From contig NZ_JAMFLX010000010.1 in NCBI RefSeq assembly GCF_023502345.1, forward strand, positions 79,001-143,000: a DNA stretch of 64,000 bases, written 5' to 3'. The DNA is from Parendozoicomonas callyspongiae (GTDB lineage Bacteria; Pseudomonadota; Gammaproteobacteria; Pseudomonadales; Endozoicomonadaceae). Positions 35,956 through 44,819 of this stretch are shown here, one piece after another (positions within the stretch are counted from its first letter, which is position 1; each line of letters starts with the position of its first letter). The notes beneath the pieces are model-generated. The model worked only from the letters and a program-made list of their open reading frames with translations, did not search any database and was not told the DNA's origin. Position numbers and translations under genes: made by a program.

Positions 35956-36296
35956 CGGAAGCAACTGCACTGGCCCAGGAAGAAGAAACGGGAATTGTTT
36001 CTCCTGCTTTTGAGGAAACTGTTGCTGAGCAGGTCACCCCTGATCTGGGTGTCATCCTCGATATTCCTGTTGTTATGTCTCTGGAAGTTGGCAGTACGGA
36101 GCTGACCGTAAATGAGCTGCTGTCCATGGGCAGTGGTACAGTCATTGAACTGAACCGCCATACTGGTGATCCGCTGGATGTGAAAGTGAATGGCAAGCTC
36201 GTCGGTCGTGGTGAAGTCGTAGAAAGTAACAGCCGTTACGGCATCCGCCTGACTGAAGTTGTCAATGTGAACGAGCGGTTAGGCCCTCTAGGCTGA
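35952..36296 (+). CDS. fliN: Flagellar motor switch protein FliN
   Basis: FliN forms the base of the C-ring and docks FliH. The C-terminal SpoA domain is intact (VVMSLEVGSTELTVNELLSM, then GTVIELNRHTGDPLDVKVNG) after an acidic N-terminal tail of about 30 residues. The length of 114 is normal. It overlaps fliM by four bases and fliO by one. Confidence 0.96.
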   Translation: MTEATALAQEEETGIVSPAFEETVAEQVTPDLGVILDIPVVMSLEVGSTELTVNELLSMGSGTVIELNRHTGDPLDVKVNGKLVGRGEVVESNSRYGIRLTEVVNVNERLGPLG

Positions 36297-36724
36297 TGCT
36301 TCGCTTCATTCTTGCGTGCTTGGCTTTTCTGTCGGGCACTGTTGGTGCTGTAGGTGACTCTGCTGAAGGTTTGAAAAAGGCAGAGCCTATGGTCAGTGCA
36401 TCGACCCAGTTTCTGAATATTGCCGGTATGCTGGCAGTTGTCCTCATATTAATCGTGGCAATGGCCTGGCTCTCCCGCAGGCTTATGACTGGCAGCCTGA
36501 AAGCGGGACGTCATATCAAGTTGATGGAAGTTTTTCCTCTCGGGCGAAATGAAAAAGTCTGCCTGGTCAGAGTGCAGGGAAAAACACTTCTGCTTGGTGT
36601 CACTGCACAAAACATTTGTCGTCTGGAAGACTGGGACGACTGGCCGGAAGAAGAAACAGAAGCTTCAAAAGTTCCACCCGGTGAATTTCAAAAAATCCTG
36701 TCCCGCCTGGTGAAGTCATCGTGA
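36296..36724 (+). CDS. fliO: Flagellar export protein FliO
   Basis: FliO helps assemble the FliP pore. It has an N-terminal hydrophobic segment (MLRFILACLAFLSGTVGAV), a second membrane helix at about 42-60 (IAGMLAVVLILIVAMAWLSR) and a small cytosolic domain (IKLMEVFPLGRNEKVCLVRV). The 142-residue length is normal. It overlaps fliN by one base and fliP by four. Confidence 0.92.
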   Translation: MLRFILACLAFLSGTVGAVGDSAEGLKKAEPMVSASTQFLNIAGMLAVVLILIVAMAWLSRRLMTGSLKAGRHIKLMEVFPLGRNEKVCLVRVQGKTLLLGVTAQNICRLEDWDDWPEEETEASKVPPGEFQKILSRLVKSS

Positions 36725-37467
36725 GGTTAAATGGAAAGGCTGCAGCGCTTCTGCTGTTAACCGCATCACTCCTGTTGCCGGAACTGGCTTCTGCCCAGAA
36801 TGTCCCCCTGCTCAATGTGATCAGTGATGGCAACAATCAGGAATACAGCACCACATTGCAGATTCTGATTCTGCTGACTGGTTTGTCCTTCCTGCCGGCC
36901 ATGCTGATGGTGTTGACCGGTTTTACCCGAATTATCGTGGTGTTGTCATTAATGAGGCAGGCGCTGGGTCTGCAGCAGACACCTCCCAACCCGGTTCTTG
37001 TTGGTCTGGCGCTGTTCCTTACGGCTTTTATTATGATGCCGGTTTACGATCGCATTGACGAGGTGGCTATACAACCATGGCTACAGGAGGAGCTGACTCT
37101 GAAAAATGCTGCCCTCGAAGCCAGTGTTCCCTTGAAAGAATTTATGCTGCGGCAAACCCGTCAGACTGACCTTGCGCGAATGTCTGATGTGTCCGGTATT
37201 GAACTGCCAGCAAATCAAATGGATACACCATTTCGGTTAATGGCTCCGGCTTTTATTATCAGTGAGCTGAAAACGGCTTTTCAGATCGGCTTCCTGCTTT
37301 TTATACCTTTCCTTGTTATCGACATGGTTGTCGCCAGTGTTTTGATGGCGATGGGTATGATGATGCTTTCACCTCTGGTTATCTCTCTACCATTCAAGCT
37401 AATGCTGTTTGTGCTGGTTGATGGTTGGAGCCTTATCACGGGAACGCTGGCTGCCAGTTTCTGGTAG
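36721..37467 (+). CDS. fliP: Flagellar export gate protein FliP
   Basis: FliP is the main component of the export pore. The GTG-started 248-residue protein has a signal peptide (AAALLLLTASLLLPELASAQ), the conserved LTGLSFLPAMLMVLTGFTRI and ALGLQQTPPNPVLVGLALFL, and DMVVASVLMAMGMMMLSPLV. It overlaps fliO by four bases. Confidence 0.97.
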   Translation: MRLNGKAAALLLLTASLLLPELASAQNVPLLNVISDGNNQEYSTTLQILILLTGLSFLPAMLMVLTGFTRIIVVLSLMRQALGLQQTPPNPVLVGLALFLTAFIMMPVYDRIDEVAIQPWLQEELTLKNAALEASVPLKEFMLRQTRQTDLARMSDVSGIELPANQMDTPFRLMAPAFIISELKTAFQIGFLLFIPFLVIDMVVASVLMAMGMMMLSPLVISLPFKLMLFVLVDGWSLITGTLAASFW

Positions 37468-37508
37468 CCCTGCAGTTAATGAGCAGTGGTAAAGGGATGT
37501 AATAGCGA

Positions 37509-37778
37509 ATGACTCCAGAAACAGTTGTCGATATTTTTCGCGAAGCCCAGAGCCTGATCGTGATGATGGTTCTGGTGCTGATAGGACCAGGATTGGTTGT
37601 TGGTCTGGTTGTGGCGATTTTTCAGGCTGCAACCCAGATCAATGAACAGACACTCAGCTTTCTGCCTCGATTGGTGGCAACTCTTATAACCATGGGACTG
37701 GCTGGGCACTGGTTGATTCAAAAGCTGATGGAGCTGACCCAGAACCTGTTCTTCCAGATACCCTCGTTAATCGGGTAG
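37509..37778 (+). CDS. fliQ: Flagellar export gate protein FliQ
   Basis: FliQ is a small two-helix component of the export gate. The 89-residue protein has the typical MTPETVVDIFREAQSLIVMM start and the QAATQINEQTLSFLPRLVAT loop. It lies 41 bases after fliP and eight bases before fliR. Confidence 0.97.
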   Translation: MTPETVVDIFREAQSLIVMMVLVLIGPGLVVGLVVAIFQAATQINEQTLSFLPRLVATLITMGLAGHWLIQKLMELTQNLFFQIPSLIG

Positions 37779-37786
37779 CTTTATTT

Positions 37787-38572
37787 ATGCTGCCCCTGCC
37801 ATTCACGCTCAATACTGCAGACCTGACAGCTCTGGTTGGTCAGTGGTTCTGGCCAATGACCAGAATTGCTGCGGCAGTCTGGGCGATGCCGATGTTTGGT
37901 GGCTCAGGGTTACCTAAAAAAGCGCGCCTGGCTCTAGTGTTGTCTTTAACATTTCTGATTTTCCCAAATGTTGGCAATATTCCGGTTACCGAACCTTTTT
38001 CTGTGCAATCTCTCCTGATCACTCTTCAGCAGGTTGGAATTGGCCTTGCCTTTGGCTTTATTCTCAAGCTGTGGCTGACGGTTTTCACGATGGGCGGTCA
38101 GATTATGTCGATGCAGATGGGTTTGGCCATGGCGGTTATGAATGATCCGGTCAATGGTGCAGGTACGGCGGTGCTGGGTAAGTGGATACAGACGCTGGCC
38201 ATGCTGGCATTCCTGGCAATGGATGGGCATCTGGTTGTTTTTGCGGTCTTGCTTGACAGCTTTACCACTCTGCCAATTGGTATCGGGTTTCCAAATGATT
38301 TCTGGATGGATCTGGTAAAACTGGGTAGTTGGTTGTTTGCAAGCAGTCTTCTTGTTGCGTTGCCGGTTGTTATCAGCATGTTGCTGGTTAACCTGGCCTT
38401 TGGTGTTATGAATCGTGCTGCGCCCCAGCTCAATATTATTGCTCTGGGTTTTCCCATGACCATGATGTTTGGTATGGCCACTGTTTATCTGGCTATGACC
38501 AGTTTGCCTGGGATGCTGGTTAATCTAACCACGGAAGGCCTTATTTACTTGCGTTTACTGGTGGGTGGCTAG
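37787..38572 (+). CDS. fliR: Flagellar export gate protein FliR
   Basis: FliR completes the FliPQR pore. The 261-residue multi-spanning protein begins MLPLPFTLNTADLTALVGQ and has the conserved MQMGLAMAVMNDPVNGAGTA region and the LNIIALGFPMTMMFG segment. Its stop codon is followed at once by the flhB start. Confidence 0.96.
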   Translation: MLPLPFTLNTADLTALVGQWFWPMTRIAAAVWAMPMFGGSGLPKKARLALVLSLTFLIFPNVGNIPVTEPFSVQSLLITLQQVGIGLAFGFILKLWLTVFTMGGQIMSMQMGLAMAVMNDPVNGAGTAVLGKWIQTLAMLAFLAMDGHLVVFAVLLDSFTTLPIGIGFPNDFWMDLVKLGSWLFASSLLVALPVVISMLLVNLAFGVMNRAAPQLNIIALGFPMTMMFGMATVYLAMTSLPGMLVNLTTEGLIYLRLLVGG

Positions 38573-39754
38573 ATGGCAGATACTTCCCAGGAACGCACAG
38601 AACAACCCACGGAGAAAAAACTCCGAAAAAGTCGTGAAGAGGGGCAGATTCCCCGTTCAAGGGAAGTACTGTCGGCTGTACTGATTATGAGTGCCGGGTT
38701 CCTGATGCAGTTATCGGGTCCGTATGCCGCTGGTCAGCTGGAAGGTATTTTGCGCTACAACCTGTCGTTTGGTCGAAATGAAGCCTACGACCTGGCTTAT
38801 ATGTTTGTGCACCTGAAATCTTCTGCATTAACGGCGGTTATCACTGTTGTTCCTTTTGTTGCGATACTTGCGGGTGCTGCAATTGCCAGCTCCGGTCTGA
38901 CTGGTGGTTTTCTGTTTGAGACAAGCCTTCTACAGCCCAAATTTAACCGCATGAATCCCGCTCAGTGGATTGGCCGGGTTTTTTCGGTCAAGGGCCTGGT
39001 TGAAGTTGGCAAGTCCATGCTGAAAATCATCCTGGTCATCGGTTGTCTGCTGTTTGTTCTGTGGAAGCGTTATCCGCTGTCGCTTTCTCTGGGCAGTATG
39101 CCGATTATGCAGGCAATATATGAAGGTTGCGGCATTCTTGGCTGGACTCTCCTTGCATACGGCAGTGCTCTGCTGCTTATTGCTTTGATTGATGCCCCTT
39201 ACCAGATCTGGGATAACAAGCAGAAACTGATGATGACCAGGCAGGAAGTTCAGGACGAACATAAGGATGTGGAAGGTAAGCCGGAAGTTAAGAGCAAGAT
39301 ACGCCAGCTGCAACGGGAGATGAGCAACCGCCGCATGATGCAGTCTGTGCCGGAAGCAGATGTTATCATCACCAACCCGACTCATTACTCCATCGCCATA
39401 AAGTACGACCTTGAGCGTGCATCAGCACCGTTTGTAACAGCTAAAGGCGCTGACCAGACGGCCTTGAAAATCCGGGAAATTGCCCGTGAATGTTCGCGGC
39501 CAATTGTGGAGGCTCCACATTTGACCCGAGCGATTTATTACTCCACCAAAGTGGATCAGGAAATTCCTGCCGACCTGTACCTCGCTGTTGCCCAGGTGCT
39601 GGCTTATGTCCAGCAGCTGGATATGTATCGCCGGGGACAGGGTGGCAACCGACCTCCCGTAAGGCCTGGATTTAAGGTTCCGGACGAGTACGACGACGAA
39701 GGTTGGAAGAAAAAAGTAAAACCAGACCCTAAAGACGAACCCAGTAAAGACTGA
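38573..39754 (+). CDS. flhB: Export switch protein FlhB
   Basis: FlhB switches export specificity from hook to filament substrates by cutting itself. The 393-residue protein has four membrane segments in the first half, the start MADTSQERTEQPTEKKLRKS, and the self-cleavage site NPTH at residues 268-271 (ITNPTHYSIAIKY). A polar tail of about 40 residues ends the protein. FliK, the ruler that triggers the switch, is not encoded here. Confidence 0.97.
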   Translation: MADTSQERTEQPTEKKLRKSREEGQIPRSREVLSAVLIMSAGFLMQLSGPYAAGQLEGILRYNLSFGRNEAYDLAYMFVHLKSSALTAVITVVPFVAILAGAAIASSGLTGGFLFETSLLQPKFNRMNPAQWIGRVFSVKGLVEVGKSMLKIILVIGCLLFVLWKRYPLSLSLGSMPIMQAIYEGCGILGWTLLAYGSALLLIALIDAPYQIWDNKQKLMMTRQEVQDEHKDVEGKPEVKSKIRQLQREMSNRRMMQSVPEADVIITNPTHYSIAIKYDLERASAPFVTAKGADQTALKIREIARECSRPIVEAPHLTRAIYYSTKVDQEIPADLYLAVAQVLAYVQQLDMYRRGQGGNRPPVRPGFKVPDEYDDEGWKKKVKPDPKDEPSKD

Positions 39755-39765
39755 TTGAATGAACC

Positions 39766-41889
39766 ATGAGTAGTACAACAACAGCCTCCCGAGACTGGCT
39801 GCCATTAGCCAAGCGCTATGCTGGTACACCTGTATTGCTGATGGCAATGCTGGGTATGGTGACCTTGCAGCTTCCACCATTCCTGCTGGATATGCTGTTC
39901 ACCTTTAATATTGCACTGTCGCTTATTGTGCTGCTTGTGGCTGTTTATACCCTGCGACCTCTGGAGTTCAGGGTATTTCCAACCATTCTGCTGATAGCAA
40001 CATTAATGCGTCTGGCTTTGAACGTAGCTTCGACACGTGTCGTCCTTTTGTATGGACATAACGGAGGGGAAGCCGCTGGTAAGGTGATTGAAGCTTTCGG
40101 GAATGTGGTGATCGGCGGCAACTATGTTGTTGGTATGGTGGTCTTTGCCATCCTGGTAATCATCAACTTTGTGGTGGTTACCAAAGGTGGTGGCCGTATC
40201 TCGGAAGTGACGGCCCGTTTTACCCTGGATGCGATGCCTGGTAAGCAGATGGCAATTGATGCCGATCTGAATGCCGGATTGATCGATCAGGACACTGCCC
40301 GAACACGGCGGGAAGAAGTACGCCAGGAGGCCGACTTTTATGGTGCAATGGATGGTTCTTCCAAGTTTGTGCGTGGTGATGCCGTTGCTGGTTTGCTGAT
40401 TCTGGCTATCAACATTATTGGTGGTGTCCTGATTGGCACCATGCAACATGATCTTTCTTTTGGTCAGGCTTTTGAGACATATGCACTTCTGACCATTGGT
40501 GATGGTCTGGTTGCCCAGATTCCGTCACTGCTTCTCTCAACAACCGCCGCCATTATGGTAACCCGGGTTTCCGATGCTGAGGACATGGGTTCGCAGGTGA
40601 CCAGACAGATGTTTGGTTCCCCACGGGCGCTGACCGTGTCTGCCGGTTTGTTGATCGTGATGGGGCTTGTTCCTGGTATGCCTCATCTGGCTTTTCTTGG
40701 CCTGGGCAGTATTTCTGCTGGTGCAGCTTACTGGATGAGCCAGAGGGCCGCTACAAAAGGTGAGCAGGACGAAGCCAAGAGTATGACCAGCTCTGTATCA
40801 TCGTCATCCGATATGGCAGAGAACCGTGAACTGTCATGGGATGATGTACCGGTTGTGGATATGCTGGGTCTGGAGCTGGGTTACCGCCTGATAGGTCAGG
40901 TTGATCGCAAGCGTGGTGGCGAGCTTCTGGATCGAATCAAGGGCATTCGAAAGAGCCTTTCCACCCGGCTGGGCTTTCTCGTTCCGACTGTTCATATTCG
41001 GGACAACCTCAAGCTTCAACCAACAGCCTATCGCATAACCCTAATGGGGGTAGGTGTTAGTGAAGGTGTCGTTTACCCTGAAAAGTTGATGGCCTTGAAC
41101 CCAGGGCAGGTATTCGGTGACCCTAAAGGTATCAGCGCAATTGATCCCGCTTATGGTCTACCGGCTGTCTGGATTGAAAAGGATGAGCGTGATGAAGCCG
41201 TTGCCCTTGGCTGGACGGTTGTTGATACGGCTACGGTTGTCGCAACTCATGTTAGCAAGGTGATGGAAGATCACTCCCATGAGCTACTTGGTTTTGAAGA
41301 GACTCAGAAGCTGGTGGAAAAACTCACAGCCCTGGCACCAAAGATGGCCGAAGAGCTGATACCGGGCAAAATGACAGTGACTACTCTTCGTGCGGTTCTC
41401 CAGCAGCTTCTGCTCGATGAAGTACCACTGTCTGATATTCGCACCATTGGTGGCGCGCTCTTAGATGCAACCAACAGATACACACATCCTGTTCAGCTGG
41501 CGGGTGAAGTTCGGGTTGCTCTTCGTCGTACCATTATCGACAGTATTGTTGGTATGGAGCCAATGATTCCGGTGATTACCATTGCCCAGGGTCTGGAACA
41601 GTTGTTGCTTCAGGCTTATCAGAAAACCCAGCAGGCAGGTGCTGGTACCAACTTTGCGCCGGATGCTATTCCACTGGAACCCAATATTACTCAGCAGCTG
41701 CAACAGTTTATGCCGGATGTAACCCGTCAGATGCTGGAAAGCGGCAAGGCACCGATACTGCTGGTTGCGCCACAGCTGAGACCATTGATGGCTCGTTTCG
41801 CCCGCCTGTGCGCACCTGAAATGAAAGTGCTGTCTTACAGCGAGATTCCTGATAATCGACAGGTTGATGTAGCACTGAATCTTGGTTAA
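39766..41889 (+). CDS. flhA: Export gate protein FlhA
   Basis: FlhA is the nonameric export gate with a large cytosolic docking ring. The 707-residue protein has about eight membrane helices in the first 330 residues, the FHIPEP-type loop (RISEVTARFTLDAMPGKQMA, then DADLNAGLID) and the cytosolic part with MGVGVSEGVVYPEKLMALNP. It ends the plus-strand flagellar run. flhF, flhG and fliA, which often follow, are not in the window. Confidence 0.97.
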   Translation: MSSTTTASRDWLPLAKRYAGTPVLLMAMLGMVTLQLPPFLLDMLFTFNIALSLIVLLVAVYTLRPLEFRVFPTILLIATLMRLALNVASTRVVLLYGHNGGEAAGKVIEAFGNVVIGGNYVVGMVVFAILVIINFVVVTKGGGRISEVTARFTLDAMPGKQMAIDADLNAGLIDQDTARTRREEVRQEADFYGAMDGSSKFVRGDAVAGLLILAINIIGGVLIGTMQHDLSFGQAFETYALLTIGDGLVAQIPSLLLSTTAAIMVTRVSDAEDMGSQVTRQMFGSPRALTVSAGLLIVMGLVPGMPHLAFLGLGSISAGAAYWMSQRAATKGEQDEAKSMTSSVSSSSDMAENRELSWDDVPVVDMLGLELGYRLIGQVDRKRGGELLDRIKGIRKSLSTRLGFLVPTVHIRDNLKLQPTAYRITLMGVGVSEGVVYPEKLMALNPGQVFGDPKGISAIDPAYGLPAVWIEKDERDEAVALGWTVVDTATVVATHVSKVMEDHSHELLGFEETQKLVEKLTALAPKMAEELIPGKMTVTTLRAVLQQLLLDEVPLSDIRTIGGALLDATNRYTHPVQLAGEVRVALRRTIIDSIVGMEPMIPVITIAQGLEQLLLQAYQKTQQAGAGTNFAPDAIPLEPNITQQLQQFMPDVTRQMLESGKAPILLVAPQLRPLMARFARLCAPEMKVLSYSEIPDNRQVDVALNLG

Positions 41890-41895
41890 TAGAAG

Positions 41896-41926
41896 CAGCC
41901 TCGGCAATAATGGCTTGCCAAGGCTG
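41896..41926. terminator. Hairpin between flhA and a convergent gene
   Basis: CAGCCTCGGCAA and TTGCCAAGGCTG pair in 11 of 12 positions around a seven-base loop just after the flhA stop. An A-rich run follows rather than a T run, so its strength as a terminator is uncertain. Confidence 0.55.
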
Positions 41927-41960
41927 AAAATGATTTACATTAGATTATATGAGCCATTTT

Positions 41961-44522
41961 TTAAAATGGCTCAACAAGCTCCTCGGGAATTAACCCCTCG
42001 AGTAATTGTTCAATGATTTCATCATGCTTTTTTATCGTTCTTCTTTCCTGGATTGATATACTTTGATGTGCTTCGTGGGATGCTGGATAAAATTTAGCAG
42101 GGCTTGCATGTTCTAAATAATTCGGCTCGCGTGTTTTTTTCAATCGATCACTGTCAAGCTCTTCTTGCCCTAAAAGTTTTAACATACCCTGCTGGTGAGC
42201 GTGAATAATAGTGGGTAATGGGTCGGTACCATCCTCGCAGATGAGCGGGATTTTATTCACGATTTCTAAATTCCACCCGGCATCCAGGGATGGTGCTATG
42301 CGTGCAAGAAGTGGAAGTACCTTTGTCATCACATGCATGGTCTCATCATTTCTATCGGCAAAGGGAGCCGCGTACAGTATTGTGCTACGTAGTAGTTCTG
42401 CGATGATGCTGCCAAAGTTCGTGTCACCATATTCTACAAGTTGTATTGCAGCCCTGTGGAGGAGTGTTTCCAGAACTACCGAGTCTTTTCGGTCTAATGA
42501 GGGTGTTGACGCTAGTTTGGTTTCTTTATTAATGCCTTTGAGAGCTTTTGCTTGTTGGAAATCGTCAATATGCTCAGGTAGTGGTATGAGCGTCTTTCCT
42601 TCGTTATTGAGGAAAAGTTTGCTGCTGAGAAGACTGGGGGGGTAAGAGTGTTTGTCATCACTAATATCCCTTAGTAAATCAGAGGCCTTTTTTGTGTGCT
42701 TGCTTAATTGTTTGAATTTTTCTTCATTAAAATCAAAGTAATGGATCATGTATTCATTTTGATGACCAGTCTTCTTTGCTAAACGAGTTAAAGCATTATT
42801 CAATTCATATTCGTTGGTAGGATTATGTATGGATTTAAGCGGAAGGCGTGATAATAATATTACAACTTGGTCAAAGGTGTAATGTTCTTCTTCGATAATT
42901 TTGGCAGTTGTGGAAATTTCGGAAGTTTCTTTCGCGCATAAAATTATATTAATAATATGAGATAATGCTGTTATGTGCAGTCTTGATATATCACTGTGAA
43001 GGTAGTCAAGGTCAAAAGAAGGTTGCTGCTTACGGTAGATCTCAAGCAAACTGATAATTGCAGAAGTCTTGTGGAGTGGCAGTTCAACATGTTCAAAGAT
43101 GAGCTGCATGTTGGCTTTCATAGTTTCTGAATCACCGCTTTCTTTGTATGAATACTCAAGGTGCTGAAGATCCTCCGGGAAAAATAACTGAAACATAAGT
43201 CTACGCCTTTCATGTGCTAGTAGAGCAAGAGTTTTCGGTTTTTCGGCAGGCTCATTCTCTCTTTCGTTATTATCGTCATATAGGGAAGCGGAAGCTTGGG
43301 GCATTGATGTGGTGTGCTTCTCTGAGGTGAGCTTGAACAATGGATTTAACAGCTCTATCATTACGTCATCAAATCTTGATAGTTCTTTTGTTTCAAGTTC
43401 TATCAGAATCTTATCATTGTGTAAATCACATGGTCTAAGTGGGAGTTCCAGTTGATAATCATAAGCTAGCACTTGCTGTAATGCCTCAAATCTTTCTAGT
43501 TGTAATAGGCTTCTTGTTGTTGATTTACTTGAAAAGATTACGTAGTTCCCTTTGAGTACATCATGGCTGTATTTGATTTTGGGGCTGTTATACGAGGAAT
43601 GCACAGATCCATGATAGGTGTCGAGAAGTGATATCATCTGCGCTGTTACTATTTGTGTTTCTTCATTTTTATTTATGAAATCATACCCGTATTGATATCT
43701 CGTTTCATGTGGGACTTCGTGTCCCAGTTTTTCTAGCAGGGTTGCTTCCAGAGTATAAACAGAACTTAATAGCGATGATTGATCCGAGGAATCAATGGTG
43801 ATTGGTGAGGCTTTCTTTGCCTGTGATATAACCATCTCGTCAAAAGAAAGATGACTATTGGCGAAGCCAACCAATTCAGCAAGATTCTCAGCGACCAATA
43901 CTATGTTAATGAGAAGACTTAATGCTCTTGAAGTGAGATAGGCTGGATCAAAAGTGGAGCTTCTGAGGGGGTGTTGATTATGAAAGCTTTCCAGCAGCTT
44001 TAAGATGGTTGCAGTTTGGTGAACTGGTAATAAAGCTATATTTTGAACCACCTGTTTGCCACTTTCTGTACGGGATGCTTTATCAATGTCACTGATGATT
44101 CCGGGAAAAATAGCAGTGAGCGTCAGCCTGCGTATATCCTCATTGTTAAGGACAAGTTGTGGCGCTCTTTTGACAACATTCACCGCATAACTCGTTTGAG
44201 ATGTACTGGCTAATAGTTTTGGGCTTGTTTTTCCAGAGGAAAATGCTGACCTTTTGATCTTTACGCTCGCCAGACTGGCTAGAATGGTTTGCAGGGATGA
44301 TCTGGCTTCGGGGAGTGATTGTAATAGTTCCTCCTCATCTAATGAAAACTTTCGAGTTTGGGGGGCGGGCTTTTTATCAGTAATAGGAGGTGGTGCTGAA
44401 GATGAGCGCACATCACTTGAGGAGTCTTTTTTTCCATGTGCAAACGCGTTAGTGGTCAGAGATAGAATAACAATAAATAATGTTATGAGACTGAAACAGC
44501 ATGGCCTGCTTGATTTGCGCAT
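41961..44522 (-). CDS. Exported protein with duplicated helical module, unknown family
   Basis: I recognise no family. The 853-residue protein has a Sec-type signal (about residues 10-28, FSLITLFIVILSLTTNAFA, cleaved near HGKK). It contains two copies of a module of about 170-180 residues, starting near 128 (RRLTLTAIFPGII) and near 440 (RRLMFQLFFPEDL). Each has a LP-H-T-AI-LLE motif (LPVHQTATILKLLESF, LPLHKTSAIISLLEIY), a LS-IINI(I/V)L segment (LSLLINIVLVAENLAELVG, LSHIINIILCAKETSEI) and an FD-(M/Q)V block. A C-terminal module (about 687-745, APFADRNDETMHVMTKVLPL) is shared with the 612-codon neighbour upstream. AT-rich codon use. AGGAG precedes the ATG. Role unknown; export suggests action outside the cytosol. 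Confidence 0.8.
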   Translation of the reverse strand: MRKSSRPCCFSLITLFIVILSLTTNAFAHGKKDSSSDVRSSSAPPPITDKKPAPQTRKFSLDEEELLQSLPEARSSLQTILASLASVKIKRSAFSSGKTSPKLLASTSQTSYAVNVVKRAPQLVLNNEDIRRLTLTAIFPGIISDIDKASRTESGKQVVQNIALLPVHQTATILKLLESFHNQHPLRSSTFDPAYLTSRALSLLINIVLVAENLAELVGFANSHLSFDEMVISQAKKASPITIDSSDQSSLLSSVYTLEATLLEKLGHEVPHETRYQYGYDFINKNEETQIVTAQMISLLDTYHGSVHSSYNSPKIKYSHDVLKGNYVIFSSKSTTRSLLQLERFEALQQVLAYDYQLELPLRPCDLHNDKILIELETKELSRFDDVMIELLNPLFKLTSEKHTTSMPQASASLYDDNNERENEPAEKPKTLALLAHERRRLMFQLFFPEDLQHLEYSYKESGDSETMKANMQLIFEHVELPLHKTSAIISLLEIYRKQQPSFDLDYLHSDISRLHITALSHIINIILCAKETSEISTTAKIIEEEHYTFDQVVILLSRLPLKSIHNPTNEYELNNALTRLAKKTGHQNEYMIHYFDFNEEKFKQLSKHTKKASDLLRDISDDKHSYPPSLLSSKLFLNNEGKTLIPLPEHIDDFQQAKALKGINKETKLASTPSLDRKDSVVLETLLHRAAIQLVEYGDTNFGSIIAELLRSTILYAAPFADRNDETMHVMTKVLPLLARIAPSLDAGWNLEIVNKIPLICEDGTDPLPTIIHAHQQGMLKLLGQEELDSDRLKKTREPNYLEHASPAKFYPASHEAHQSISIQERRTIKKHDEIIEQLLEGLIPEELVEPF

Positions 44523-44731
44523 CAGCGTCTTACTCCTTCTGTTGCTTTAGTTCATCAATTCATCTATGAGCTGGCAGTGTGAAAAAGTAGACAGGTATTG
44601 CTAAATGAAAAGTTTTATCCCATGAGGCACGAGTTCCAGGCTGCTGCTGTTAATATTATTTGACTTTGATAAAAGAATAGTGTGCTTCAGGGTGACCGTA
44701 GAGCCTTTTCTAGCATCTTCAGAGCCGTTTT

Positions 44732-44783
44732 TGAAAAAAAAGTTCTTCCGCCAAGTAACATGGCCAGGCACTGAGCGGAAGAA
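44732..44783 (-). terminator. Rho-independent terminator
   Basis: Read on the minus strand, TTCTTCCGC and GCGGAAGAA form a nine-base stem followed by CTTTTTTTT. It lies just after the stop of the exported repeat protein at 44820 and separates it from its relative at 44522, so the two genes are probably transcribed separately. Confidence 0.75.
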
Positions 44784-44819
44784 ATGCTCTAAATGGTTTT
44801 TCGATGGAGGTAGGCCTCC

